From contig CAIMEL010000022.1 in NCBI GenBank assembly GCA_903840015.1, positions 1 through 56,613 on the forward strand: a DNA stretch of 56,613 nucleotides, read 5' to 3'. The translations under genes and the position numbers were made by a program. Positions 10,302-19,916 of the stretch are shown piece by piece; within the stretch, counting starts at the first letter, position 1, and the number at the start of each line of letters is the position of its first letter. Origin of the DNA: an uncultured bacterium. GTDB taxonomy: Bacteria; Patescibacteriota; Dojkabacteria; SC72. The notes beneath the pieces were generated by a model that did no database searches, was not told the origin of the DNA, and was given only the letters and a program-made list of their open reading frames with translations.

Positions 10302-11018
10302 CTACTTTTTACCTAACTCCCAAATAAGGATTCTGGAGATCTCCAAAGGCTCTCCCATTTTCTGGATTGCTTCATCTAAGAGATCTTTGATTGCTTTAGA
10401 TTCATCTTTAAACCATTTCTGCTCTAGAAGGCACTTCTCTGCATAATATTTATTTATCTTACCCTGAAGAATCTTCTCTATCATCTCCTTCGGCTTATTC
10501 TCTGACTCCAATTCCTTTGCGAATAGTGCCATAAGTTTTTCGACTTCCTCAGAAGGGACTGAATCTCTCGACACAAATTCCGGCTTCATTGCCGCAACTT
10601 GCAAAGATAACTCATGAACAAAACTTCTAAAATCCTCATTTCTTGCTACAAAGTCAGTCTTAGTCTTAACCTCAACAAGTGCTACTAACTTCTGCTCCTT
10701 ACCATGAACATAGACATCTATAACACCCTCCTGTTTCTGTTCACAATCAGGTTCTATTGGCTCATCCCAACCCCTTTCTTTTATAATTTCTACCGCCTTT
10801 TCAAAATCCTTTTCTGCCTCCTCTAATGCTAGCTTACAAAGACCTATCTTTGCACCGGTAAGATTTCGCAACCTACCGATGACATCACTTCTTTCATTTA
10901 TATACTCGATTGCCTTTGCCATATCACCATCACTCTTCACCAAAGCTTCCTTACACAACCCCATACCAGCAGAAGTTTTTGCTCGAAGCACTTTTATATC
11001 ATCTATTGTTACTCCCAT
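10302..11018 (-). CDS. tsf: Elongation factor Ts with two N-terminal UBA-like repeats
   Basis: VLRAKTSAGMGLCKEAL plus second copy NLTGAKIGLCKLAL; core VEVKTKTDFVARNEDF. Confidence 0.9.
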   Translation of the reverse strand: MGVTIDDIKVLRAKTSAGMGLCKEALVKSDGDMAKAIEYINERSDVIGRLRNLTGAKIGLCKLALEEAEKDFEKAVEIIKERGWDEPIEPDCEQKQEGVIDVYVHGKEQKLVALVEVKTKTDFVARNEDFRSFVHELSLQVAAMKPEFVSRDSVPSEEVEKLMALFAKELESENKPKEMIEKILQGKINKYYAEKCLLEQKWFKDESKAIKDLLDEAIQKMGEPLEISRILIWELGKK

Positions 11019-11036
11019 TAGATTGAAAACTAGAAA

Positions 11037-11696
11037 TTATTTAATTGCTTTCAAAATCTCATCAACCGCCTTCGCACCAATTCCTTTCACAGAGAGAAGC
11101 TCTTCCTTTGGAGTTGATTTCACCTTTGCCACTGTTGTAATTCCAGCATCCAGAAGAGCCTTAACTATTCGAGATGAAAGACCTAAGTCCTCCAACCCCT
11201 TGTTATCTTCCTCCTCTTTTACCTTCTCAGCTGCTTCTATCTCCGCAGAGATATCTTTCTCCTTTTTTACAACTCTAACTACAGAGCCTGTATTCTCAGC
11301 CTTAATCTTTCCTTCCCTCAAAGCTTTCATTCTCTCTCTCTCCTCTTCTTCCATCTTTGCCATTCGCATCTTCTCTTCTTCAAAATCCTTTGTCCATTTG
11401 CTCAAAAGTGCCTCCTGATCTCTCCTCAAAGACACAACAGAAAGAGATTTCTTAGATTTACCAACTACATCTCCTAGAAGATTTACCAAAAGTGATACAC
11501 TCTTCAAAGAATCATCATTCGCAGGTATTGGGTAATCTACTAAATCTGGATTACAATTAGTATCAAGGATTGCAATGATTGGTATATTCATACTCCTAGC
11601 CTCTTTGATTGCATTCTTCTCAACTTTCGTATCAATTACAACAACAGCCTCTGGTAATTTGTCCATAAATTTAATACCTTGATAGATCCTATTCAA
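11037..11696 (-). CDS. rpsB: Ribosomal protein uS2, C-terminal part after an in-frame stop, with C-terminal HhH-like extension
   Basis: DKLPEAVVVIDTKVEKNAIKEARSMNIPIIAILDTNCNPDLVDYPIPANDD continues uS2 in the same frame as 11712..12173; the track start at 11696 is TTG. Confidence 0.85.
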   Translation of the reverse strand: MNRIYQGIKFMDKLPEAVVVIDTKVEKNAIKEARSMNIPIIAILDTNCNPDLVDYPIPANDDSLKSVSLLVNLLGDVVGKSKKSLSVVSLRRDQEALLSKWTKDFEEEKMRMAKMEEEERERMKALREGKIKAENTGSVVRVVKKEKDISAEIEAAEKVKEEEDNKGLEDLGLSSRIVKALLDAGITTVAKVKSTPKEELLSVKGIGAKAVDEILKAIK

Positions 11697-11711
11697 CCTC
11701 TCTACATCTCG

Positions 11712-12173
11712 TTACATCAACAAAACTTCCTTCTTGACCAATCCTCTAGCTCCTTTCGCAAGAAGTTCTTCCATCTTCACCAAACCTTGAACACTCTTTT
11801 TCATACCTTCGAAATTTGTAAAGAGACCACCAGGCCATCTTCTATTTACATAGAACATACCATTTTTCTCCGCAACAGCCTGAACAATGGATGCTGCTTG
11901 TCCCTTTGTCCCAACTATCAAAATATTACCAGTTTCAGAATATTTAGAAAGAACAGCAAGAGTCTCCTCAAGAAGCTCCTTCGTTTTAACCAAATCTATA
12001 ATGTGAATTCCATTTCTCTCTTCGTAGATATACTTCTTCATTCTCGGATTCCAAGCACTTTTCTTGTGACCAAAATGGGCTCCGGCTTTAAGTAAATCTA
12101 TGAGTTCTGGTGTTTGAAAACTTTTATTTTTAGTCTCTGTTTTCTCTGAGACCTTTTCTTTTAACTCGGTCAT
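11712..12173 (-). CDS. rpsB: Ribosomal protein uS2, N-terminal part, ending at an in-frame TAA (11712-11714)
   Basis: LLKAGAHFGHKKSAWNPRMKKYIYEERNGIHIIDL...NRRWPGGLFTNF; likely ATG at 12173 (MTELKEK) with GGAAGG upstream. Confidence 0.88.
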   Translation of the reverse strand: MTELKEKVSEKTETKNKSFQTPELIDLLKAGAHFGHKKSAWNPRMKKYIYEERNGIHIIDLVKTKELLEETLAVLSKYSETGNILIVGTKGQAASIVQAVAEKNGMFYVNRRWPGGLFTNFEGMKKSVQGLVKMEELLAKGARGLVKKEVLLM

Positions 12174-12360
12174 TATATTTTTCCTTCCTTTTATTAATAT
12201 CTTTGTAGGACTTATGTCCAGGAATGACACAAAGATATATGAGATTAATTAACTGTAGGATTATACTAATTAAAGATATCTTTGACAACCCTGTTCTACC
12301 TAGTCTTTGATTTAGGAATATGGTAGCATACGATTTGAGTAATTCCAGATAGAAATCATC

Positions 12361-12954
12361 ATGAAGATACATATTCCAAAGAAAATTAACAGAATTATCT
12401 TAATCCTAATCGTTTCGGATGTCTTGATTATCTCTGCATGGGGACTGATTTCTCCATTTCTAACAATCTTCATGACAGAACAGATCTCAGATGGGACTAT
12501 TCAAGCTGCAGGATTTGCCACTACTATCTTTCTGATTGTAAGTGGAATTTTACAAATACCCATATCTATTCACCTAGACAAGAAGGAAGGATATATGGAT
12601 GAATATTTCTTCATTGTAGCAGGCTCTTTGCTTTCCGCTATTTCATGCCTACTTTTCATACTTTCGACACAAATGATCCATATATATCTAATTCAGATAA
12701 TATATGCTCTTGGTTGTTCATTTGCATATCCAGCTTGGTATAGTCTATTTTCCCGAAATGTAGATGAAGAAAATACTGCTTTTGAGTGGACTATATACAA
12801 TACAGCTATTGCTCTAGGAACTGCAGTATCAGCCTCTATCGGAGGCTTGATGATATCAGGATTAGGATATCAAACAACATTTATATGCGTAGCAGCAGTC
12901 TCTGTCATTGGTTCTATTCTTTTGATGTCTCTCAAGAAATATCTTAAGGATTAA
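12361..12954 (+). CDS. MFS-type membrane protein, half-length
   Basis: 197 aa with about six hydrophobic segments; resembles one half of an MFS transporter. Confidence 0.55.
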   Translation: MKIHIPKKINRIILILIVSDVLIISAWGLISPFLTIFMTEQISDGTIQAAGFATTIFLIVSGILQIPISIHLDKKEGYMDEYFFIVAGSLLSAISCLLFILSTQMIHIYLIQIIYALGCSFAYPAWYSLFSRNVDEENTAFEWTIYNTAIALGTAVSASIGGLMISGLGYQTTFICVAAVSVIGSILLMSLKKYLKD

Positions 12955-13613
12955 CTCAAGTCGACCCTTTCCCACCCTTTCTCCCCTATTACAATATGGT
13001 CAAGTAAATTCAATCCGACAAGACCCAATCCTTCCGAAATACGCTTAGTAATAACGATATCATCACTACTTGGGGTATGATCTCCTGAAGGGTGATTATG
13101 CGCAAGAACAACACTGCTTGCATTTACCTCGAGTGCTGGAATTATTATATCCCGAGGCAAAACAGAAACCCCATCTAAGCTCCCAATACATATCGTTCTA
13201 CGTGCTAGCAATTCGAATCTTGAGTTTAGGAACAACGCTACAACATGCTCCTGTTTCCTTCTGGAAATATCCCGAAGCAGTGTATATGCATCATTCGATG
13301 TTTTCAAAAAAATCTTCTCACCCGAATCAACCTCATACAATCTTCTCCCCAACTCTATCCCACTTAAAATTCTCATTGCGGTAACCAACCCAATCCCTTC
13401 TACACCAACAATGTCCTTTATATCTATCTCCGTTTTCTTCTGAACAACTCTTTTCATCTGTAAAAGTACACTTTTAGAAACGTCTAAAAAATTTCTACCT
13501 TTTACACCTTTCCCTACTAGAATAGCTATCAATTCCATATCTGACAGATTCGTCAGACCTTTTTGTAGGTATTTCTCCCTTGGAAGCATGGAGAATATTT
13601 TAGAGGAGGGCAA
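12951..13613 (-). CDS. radC: RadC family JAB-domain protein
   Basis: MPREKYLQKGLTNLSDMELIAILVGKG; VLAHNHPSGDHTPSSDD; LLDHIVIGE. Confidence 0.92.
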   Translation of the reverse strand: MPSSKIFSMLPREKYLQKGLTNLSDMELIAILVGKGVKGRNFLDVSKSVLLQMKRVVQKKTEIDIKDIVGVEGIGLVTAMRILSGIELGRRLYEVDSGEKIFLKTSNDAYTLLRDISRRKQEHVVALFLNSRFELLARRTICIGSLDGVSVLPRDIIIPALEVNASSVVLAHNHPSGDHTPSSDDIVITKRISEGLGLVGLNLLDHIVIGEKGWERVDLS

Positions 13614-13624
13614 TTAAGAAATTA

Positions 13625-15784
13625 TTAACTCTCGGAATCTTTCTTGGCTTTTGACTTTTTTACTTTCTTAATATACTTACAGTTTGGATAATTGCTACAC
13701 CCAGTAAAGCTTCTACCCCATTTCCCTTTTCTTTCTACTAAGTGATACCCACACTCAGGACATTTCTCGTTTAGCAGCAATGGAACCAATCCCTTACAAG
13801 TTGGATATTTCTCACAGGCCCAGAATTTACCATACTTACCATTTTTAAGTACAAGTTTTGATTTACACAAAGGGCATTCTTCAGGCTTAAAGTACTTGTT
13901 ATAGTCTAAAGTATCCTCTTTACCTTCTAAATCCTTCATACCTTTACATTCTGGAAACCTATTACAGCTTAAGAACTTACCATATCTCCCAACCCTAATA
14001 ACAGTACCACTCCCACACTCAGGGCACTTCTCCTCTGACTCGCCTAAAATCACCACATCCTCCTTCTTAACACTCTCCTGAGCTATATTAATTCCCTCTT
14101 GCAACATTTTGTACTCTCTGTCTATCACAGGGACATATTTCTTCTTCCCAAGCGCTATCCCATCTAACTCATCCTCTACCTTTGCTGTATATGCGTAGTC
14201 CATAAGCCTATCAAAGCTATTACGCAGGAAGTTGGTTACAATCCTACCAACATCTGTTGGGAACAAGGATCTTGCCTCTCTCTCAACATATCCCCTACCT
14301 TGAATAGTAGAGATAATTGTAGAGTATGTAGAAGGTCTACCAATACCAAGCTCTTCAAGCTTCTTTATCAAGGAGGCCTCTGTATACCTGGCAGGAGGCA
14401 GAGTAAACTTCTGCTCATTGACGAACTCAACCTTTTCAAGCTCATCCCCTTTGGTAATCTGACAAATTTCCTGTAAATCATCTTCCAACTCCTTGGTTCC
14501 TAAAACTTTTCTAAAGCCATCAAACATCGTTATCTCTCCACCCATTGTAAAGATATACTCTGGAGAACTAGGTTCTCTTGGTACTAAGGAAACAGTTAAA
14601 ACTTGAACTCTCTTCTCAGCCATCTGACTAGAAACTGTTCTCTTCCAAATCATTTCATACAACTTAGCTGCAGCAACTCCCAAATCTTTCTGTACAAGCT
14701 TAATATCAAGATTAAAATCTGTAGGACGAATTGCCTCATGTGCTTCCTGTGCATTCTTAGACTTGTTCTTGTAATAGTTTGGCTTCTCTGGAACATATTC
14801 CTTTCCAAAGCGAGAAGAAACCAAGGAACGAATCTCTTCAACAGCTTTACTGCTAAGAAAAACAGAATCCGTTCTCATATATGTAATATATCCTGCTTGG
14901 TACAAGATCTGCGCCAAACCCATTGTCTTTTTTGATGTATATCCAAGAGCATTATATGCTGATTGCTGCATTGTAGAGGTTGTAAAAGGAGGATATGCAT
15001 GCTTCTTCACATCTCTCTTTACAACATCTTTTACACGGAATTTTGAATCTCCCATTTTAGCTTCAAAGTCCTCCACCTCACCTTTTGATTTGGGCACATA
15101 TTTCTTTCCATCTTTCTTAGATAATTTCGCCGTCAATATCTTCCCGTTATCTTCCTTCAGTTTTACCGAAACATCCCAATACTCCTCAGAAAGAAATGCC
15201 TCCCTTTCCTCCTCTTTTTCAACAATCAACCTCAAAGCAACAGATTGCACCCTTCCAGCAGACAATCCATACCAAATCTTTTTCCAAATCAATTCAGAAA
15301 GTTTGTAACCAACTAATCGATCTAATACTCTCCTTGCCTTTTGAGCATCAACCAGGTTGACATTGACAACTGTGGGATTTGCTATCGCTTCCTCTATGGC
15401 AGTTTTAGTAATTTCATGGAAAGATACTCTTTTAGCATTTTCCAATTTCAATTCATTTGCAACATGCCAAGCAATAGCTTCTCCCTCTCTATCAGGGTCC
15501 ATTGCAAGAAAGACTGAGCCCTCTTTTGGAATTGATTTCTTCAAATCTTTCAGAATCTTACCCTTACCATATATTGTTTCAAACAGTGGTTCATATTCAT
15601 TCTCCAAATCAACCCCCAGCTTATTCTTCGGAAGATCAATAACATGGCCAACTGTTGCCATAACTTTGTAATCAGTTCCCAGATACTTATTTATAGTTTT
15701 AGCTTTGGAAGGAGACTCTACTATGAGTAGATTTCTGTATGATTTTTTCTCACTCTTTGTGGTTTTCTTTTTACTACTCATCAA
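13625..15784 (-). CDS. topA: DNA topoisomerase I
   Basis: LLIVESPSKAKTINKYLG; AMDPDREGEAIAWH; GYITYMRTDS; three C-terminal zinc ribbons. Confidence 0.97.
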   Translation of the reverse strand: MMSSKKKTTKSEKKSYRNLLIVESPSKAKTINKYLGTDYKVMATVGHVIDLPKNKLGVDLENEYEPLFETIYGKGKILKDLKKSIPKEGSVFLAMDPDREGEAIAWHVANELKLENAKRVSFHEITKTAIEEAIANPTVVNVNLVDAQKARRVLDRLVGYKLSELIWKKIWYGLSAGRVQSVALRLIVEKEEEREAFLSEEYWDVSVKLKEDNGKILTAKLSKKDGKKYVPKSKGEVEDFEAKMGDSKFRVKDVVKRDVKKHAYPPFTTSTMQQSAYNALGYTSKKTMGLAQILYQAGYITYMRTDSVFLSSKAVEEIRSLVSSRFGKEYVPEKPNYYKNKSKNAQEAHEAIRPTDFNLDIKLVQKDLGVAAAKLYEMIWKRTVSSQMAEKRVQVLTVSLVPREPSSPEYIFTMGGEITMFDGFRKVLGTKELEDDLQEICQITKGDELEKVEFVNEQKFTLPPARYTEASLIKKLEELGIGRPSTYSTIISTIQGRGYVEREARSLFPTDVGRIVTNFLRNSFDRLMDYAYTAKVEDELDGIALGKKKYVPVIDREYKMLQEGINIAQESVKKEDVVILGESEEKCPECGSGTVIRVGRYGKFLSCNRFPECKGMKDLEGKEDTLDYNKYFKPEECPLCKSKLVLKNGKYGKFWACEKYPTCKGLVPLLLNEKCPECGYHLVERKGKWGRSFTGCSNYPNCKYIKKVKKSKAKKDSES

Positions 15785-15849
15785 ATTTAAAATACCTTAA
15801 TTAGTTAATTGATGTCAAATCAAATGTCGCCAGTTATATATTATTGAAG

Positions 15850-16518
15850 CTATTTAAGCAATAGCTGCTCCTCTCGAATTGACAATATCTCCTTCATCGT
15901 ATTTACCCCTCTTACTACTTCTGCACCCTCAGCCAAGAGCATATTACATCCTTGAGAACCTACACTGTCTATCCTTCCTGGTACCACATAGATATCACGG
16001 CCATATTCTAAAGCATACCTTGCAGTATGGAGTGAACCACTATTTAACCCAGCCTCTATGAGTATTGTCGTATCAGAGATTCCTGCCAGTAACCGATTAC
16101 GCATAGAATACATACCTTTATGGAGTTTTACCCTCTCCGGGAATTCCGCCAGGATCAAGCCTTTTTTACGTAACAAATTGTATATCCCCATATTTGCTTT
16201 GGGTATCGCTGTACAGATTCCACCTGGAACTATTGCCAGGGTCTTTATACCTCTTCGTAAACAAACTCTATGAACCTCAGCGTCTACTCCCAATGCCAAA
16301 CCACTAACTATAGCAACATCTAATTTGCTCAAGAAGGAAGGCAGTAGTGAGTTAATAACTTTAATTCCATAACCTGTGATTTTTCTTGTACCTACGATAG
16401 TAATCGATCTTGCCGAGAGAAAAGAGATATCACCATAGCAGTACAATTTGGTTGGAGCTCTCTCTATCTCCCTGAAAAGAACAGGATACCTGGAATCACT
16501 TCTCATTATCTCCACCAT
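15850..16518 (-). CDS. dprA: DNA-processing protein DprA (Rossmann core only)
   Basis: ITIVGTRKITGYG; VSGLALGVDAEVHR; LIEAGLNSGSLHTARYALEYGRDIYVVPGRID. Confidence 0.9.
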   Translation of the reverse strand: MVEIMRSDSRYPVLFREIERAPTKLYCYGDISFLSARSITIVGTRKITGYGIKVINSLLPSFLSKLDVAIVSGLALGVDAEVHRVCLRRGIKTLAIVPGGICTAIPKANMGIYNLLRKKGLILAEFPERVKLHKGMYSMRNRLLAGISDTTILIEAGLNSGSLHTARYALEYGRDIYVVPGRIDSVGSQGCNMLLAEGAEVVRGVNTMKEILSIREEQLLLK

Positions 16519-16540
16519 ACCAAATGATATTGTGAAGATA

Positions 16541-18547
16541 TTAATTTTGGATTAACCCCTCCTTTATCATCCAAAGTATCATCTCACGAGCCATTCTCAC
16601 AGCATTTACACTTTCCCCACCATCCTCCAAGAATATTGTTAAGGCATACTTAGGATTTGCAAAAGGAAAAAACGATGTAACCCAAGCATGAGTATGTTCA
16701 TACTCTCCTTTGCTATTAAGCTTCCCAAACTCAGCTGTTCCTGTTTTAGCACCAACCTCAACCTTCATACCTGAAAGAGTACGTATTGTGGCCCTTGAGC
16801 CATTAACTGCATTCCACATTCCCTCTTTAGTAGTCCTGATAGCATCCCTGGAAGCTATCTTGGTATATATTGGCTTAAACAACAATTCATCTTTTTCGTT
16901 CTCTTCATTCTCAAAATACTTCGCAACATGAGGAGTATGTAAGGTTCCCTCATTTGCGATCGCAGATGTCCAATTAGCCATTTGTAAAGGAGTAACCAGA
17001 GTGATTCCCTGTCCAATGACAGAGTTACAGGAGTCTCCTTCAGGGTACCAGATTGGATCCAACCACGGACTCGTTGTATTAGCTAATGCTATCTTGTTTG
17101 CTGGGGAAGGTAAACGACCAGGAGCCTCTCCTGGCAGATCGATACCTGTATAACTACCAATACCAAATTTCTCTAAGTATGGAACCAATTTATTCATATC
17201 CCAATTCCTAATTACTTCACAGAAGTAGATATTTGAAGACACAGAAATAGCATCAATTAGATTAAGCGAGCCGTAAGCACTATTTCGATAGTCTTGGAAT
17301 GCAGCACCATTGGAAAAAGTATAGCCTCTACGACTAACATACCTAGTATCCCGAGTTATGGCGCCCGCATCTAGGGCCGCGACAGAGACAATTGTCTTAA
17401 ATGTAGATCCAGGAGGCATTTGTGCAGCTATGGCCCTATTCATCAATGGATTTCTCTTGTCTTTAATGATTCGTGCATACTCTTTGAAAGATATTCCACC
17501 AACAAAAAGATTGTTATCATAACCAGGGAAAGAAACCAGAGATATTAGCTCCCCCGAATTCACATCTTCCAGCACAGCAGCTCCTGCATTTGCGGAGTAT
17601 GTCTTAACACCCTCATTGACAATTGAATACAGCCTCTTTTGAACATCCGCATCAATCGTAAGATACAGATTATCCCCTGACACTGCCTCCTTGACGACAT
17701 AGCCTTCCTTGGAAAGAGTTCGACCAAGAGCGTCAACCTCCCAAGCTATCTCACCACTCTTTCCTGCCAATCTTTCATCATACTCTCTCTCCAAACCACT
17801 TCGCCCAATCTCATCCGTTGGCAAGACATAATTAACGGTATCAAGATCTTCGGCAGTTACTCTTCCAGTATATCCAAGAATATGGCCTAAAACTTCTTTC
17901 TGAGAATAGACTCGCTTACTACCATTCTCTATATATACACCAGGTAATTCTTCAGCCTTTGCTTTTATCTTGATGGCAATATCATCATTAATATCTGAAG
18001 AAATAAGGATTTCTTTAAAATACACATTATCAGCATAAACAGAATAGATCTTCTCTGAGATACTCTTAAACTGATAATTATCTTCCCCAGAGAAGCTATT
18101 CCACCTCGTACCAAGGATACCCCCAAGGGTATCAGATGTTTTCTCCAATAGCTCAGAGTCTATATCCCCCTTACTGTCCAAATAATGCTCCAAAGAGACA
18201 TAGACCTTCATAGAAGCCGAATTTTGTGCAAGCAATTTCCCATTCCTATCAAAGATGACACCCCTATATGGAGGAATCTTTCGAATTTTTACCTGATTAT
18301 TCACAGACTTAGACAACATCTCCTCCCCCTCAGTTATTTGCAATCTAGACAAATCAATTACCAAAGCACCAAAGAAAAGGAAAAACAGTAGAAAGACAAG
18401 AGAATACATCAACAAAGGGTTACCTTCTGAACTCTCGTTACCTTTCACAATCTTCTTTAAAACACCAATACCATCAATCCTTTTCGCTCCATTACGAGAC
18501 GACTTGACTCTCTTGGGAATAATGTTCTTCGAAAATTTTAAATCCAT
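16541..18547 (-). CDS. mrdA: Penicillin-binding protein 2-type transpeptidase
   Basis: PPYRGVIFDRNGKLLAQN; transpeptidase motifs PGSTFKTI, SSN, AKTGTAEFG. Confidence 0.9.
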   Translation of the reverse strand: MDLKFSKNIIPKRVKSSRNGAKRIDGIGVLKKIVKGNESSEGNPLLMYSLVFLLFFLFFGALVIDLSRLQITEGEEMLSKSVNNQVKIRKIPPYRGVIFDRNGKLLAQNSASMKVYVSLEHYLDSKGDIDSELLEKTSDTLGGILGTRWNSFSGEDNYQFKSISEKIYSVYADNVYFKEILISSDINDDIAIKIKAKAEELPGVYIENGSKRVYSQKEVLGHILGYTGRVTAEDLDTVNYVLPTDEIGRSGLEREYDERLAGKSGEIAWEVDALGRTLSKEGYVVKEAVSGDNLYLTIDADVQKRLYSIVNEGVKTYSANAGAAVLEDVNSGELISLVSFPGYDNNLFVGGISFKEYARIIKDKRNPLMNRAIAAQMPPGSTFKTIVSVAALDAGAITRDTRYVSRRGYTFSNGAAFQDYRNSAYGSLNLIDAISVSSNIYFCEVIRNWDMNKLVPYLEKFGIGSYTGIDLPGEAPGRLPSPANKIALANTTSPWLDPIWYPEGDSCNSVIGQGITLVTPLQMANWTSAIANEGTLHTPHVAKYFENEENEKDELLFKPIYTKIASRDAIRTTKEGMWNAVNGSRATIRTLSGMKVEVGAKTGTAEFGKLNSKGEYEHTHAWVTSFFPFANPKYALTIFLEDGGESVNAVRMAREMILWMIKEGLIQN

Positions 18548-18549
18548 AC

Positions 18550-19050
18550 CTATTTAAATCTAAGATTACTTTTTGATTTCCCATCTCTAAACCTAACAAA
18601 TATCCTCTCTAGCAAGAAAGCCACCGAAACAGAAACTACTGCTCGCAAAATCCAACCCCATACCTGGCCCCAACCAACCAAACCACCATTACCAATGAGG
18701 AAGAAGTTCTGAGCATAGAAATATGCTATGTAGAAAAGCAGAAATCCAACAAATTTGAATATGTAAGAATAGAAACCAGTTTCAGTCGAAAGAGAGAATG
18801 AAAGCAGATTATAGATTAGAATAGAAAGAAGATATACCAACATTGTTACTCCCAGAGGGATATTAAGAACTACATCTATGAAGACAGAAAAAAGAGCAGT
18901 TCCTAAAAGTAAAAGTTTCCAATTAACCTTCTTAAACAGAAATAGACATAGAACAAAAACAATACTAATCCCAAACATTGAAAGTAGAAAACTCTCAAGG
19001 AAAAAGATTCCCAGAAAAAGCAAAATAATTAAAAGTATGTAAAGCAACAT
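18550..19050 (-). CDS. mreD: MreD-like rod-shape membrane protein
   Basis: 166 aa hydrophobic protein located between mreC and PBP2. Confidence 0.6.
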   Translation of the reverse strand: MLLYILLIILLFLGIFFLESFLLSMFGISIVFVLCLFLFKKVNWKLLLLGTALFSVFIDVVLNIPLGVTMLVYLLSILIYNLLSFSLSTETGFYSYIFKFVGFLLFYIAYFYAQNFFLIGNGGLVGWGQVWGWILRAVVSVSVAFLLERIFVRFRDGKSKSNLRFK

Positions 19051-19069
19051 TAATATATTCTAATACAAT

Positions 19070-19900
19070 TTAACGAACTCTGATAAAAACAGTTATCAGA
19101 TCATCATATTCAACAACAGGGACAACAACTCCACTACGAGAAGTCTCCGCAGGATTATTGGAAAGATTAACGATATAACCTAATACTAGAGATTCTCCAA
19201 CCTTAGAATCATTAACAACTACCAGATCACCATTTTTCACTTTCGAGTTCGCAGAGATATTCTCTATCCTTATCCCATCCGACGTACCACTAACAACAGC
19301 TTTACTTAAGATTGGAACCTTTCTATTATCCTTAACATCCATCCAGTCGCCATTAACAACAATAACCTCTAAATTATTATTCTTACTACGTGGCAACCTT
19401 ACAACAGAGCTCTTGTCATCTACCTGAACAACACTCCCTAGATACAAATTCCCAAGAACTGCAATATCCCCCATTTCGATCCCAGAAGCTTTACCCTCAT
19501 TCAAACGTAAGAATTCGACAGAATCTGTACTCAGTACCTTTACTAAAAGATACTCTTTTTCATCGTTTGCTAGGTTTACCTGTTTGCGCAGAGATTCGTT
19601 TTCCTCAACTAACATTGTAAAGTAAGAATTTTCGACATTCTTTGCGTTAAAATCCTCTTTCAAGGCATCACACTCTTTTCTAAACTCACCAAAATCCTTA
19701 AAGATTTCAAAAGAAGAAGCAACCTCTTTCCCTGCAGAGTTAGCACCAACAAATATTGGCTCAGCTATGTAAGAAATTCCACTTCGCACGAAGGAAACAC
19801 CTATCAAAGAATCTAAGAGAACAAGGGTAACAGCAAGGAATATCCCTATGGGAAAGAATAAAAGATCTTTCTCAAATATACTCAAGGCATTTCTCTTCAT
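19070..19900 (-). CDS. mreC: Rod shape-determining protein MreC
   Basis: N-terminal TM, coiled coil, VLSTDSVEFLRLNEGKASGIEMGDIAV; downstream of mreB. Confidence 0.8.
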   Translation of the reverse strand: MKRNALSIFEKDLLFFPIGIFLAVTLVLLDSLIGVSFVRSGISYIAEPIFVGANSAGKEVASSFEIFKDFGEFRKECDALKEDFNAKNVENSYFTMLVEENESLRKQVNLANDEKEYLLVKVLSTDSVEFLRLNEGKASGIEMGDIAVLGNLYLGSVVQVDDKSSVVRLPRSKNNNLEVIVVNGDWMDVKDNRKVPILSKAVVSGTSDGIRIENISANSKVKNGDLVVVNDSKVGESLVLGYIVNLSNNPAETSRSGVVVPVVEYDDLITVFIRVR

Positions 19901-19916
19901 CAGATAGTAACAAAAG

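Noticed and set aside
11037-12173. Genetic-code reassignment to explain the rpsB in-frame stop
   Set aside because: TAA is the clear terminator of other genes here (e.g. secE) and TGA ends rlmN; no suppressor-type tRNA seen in the window.
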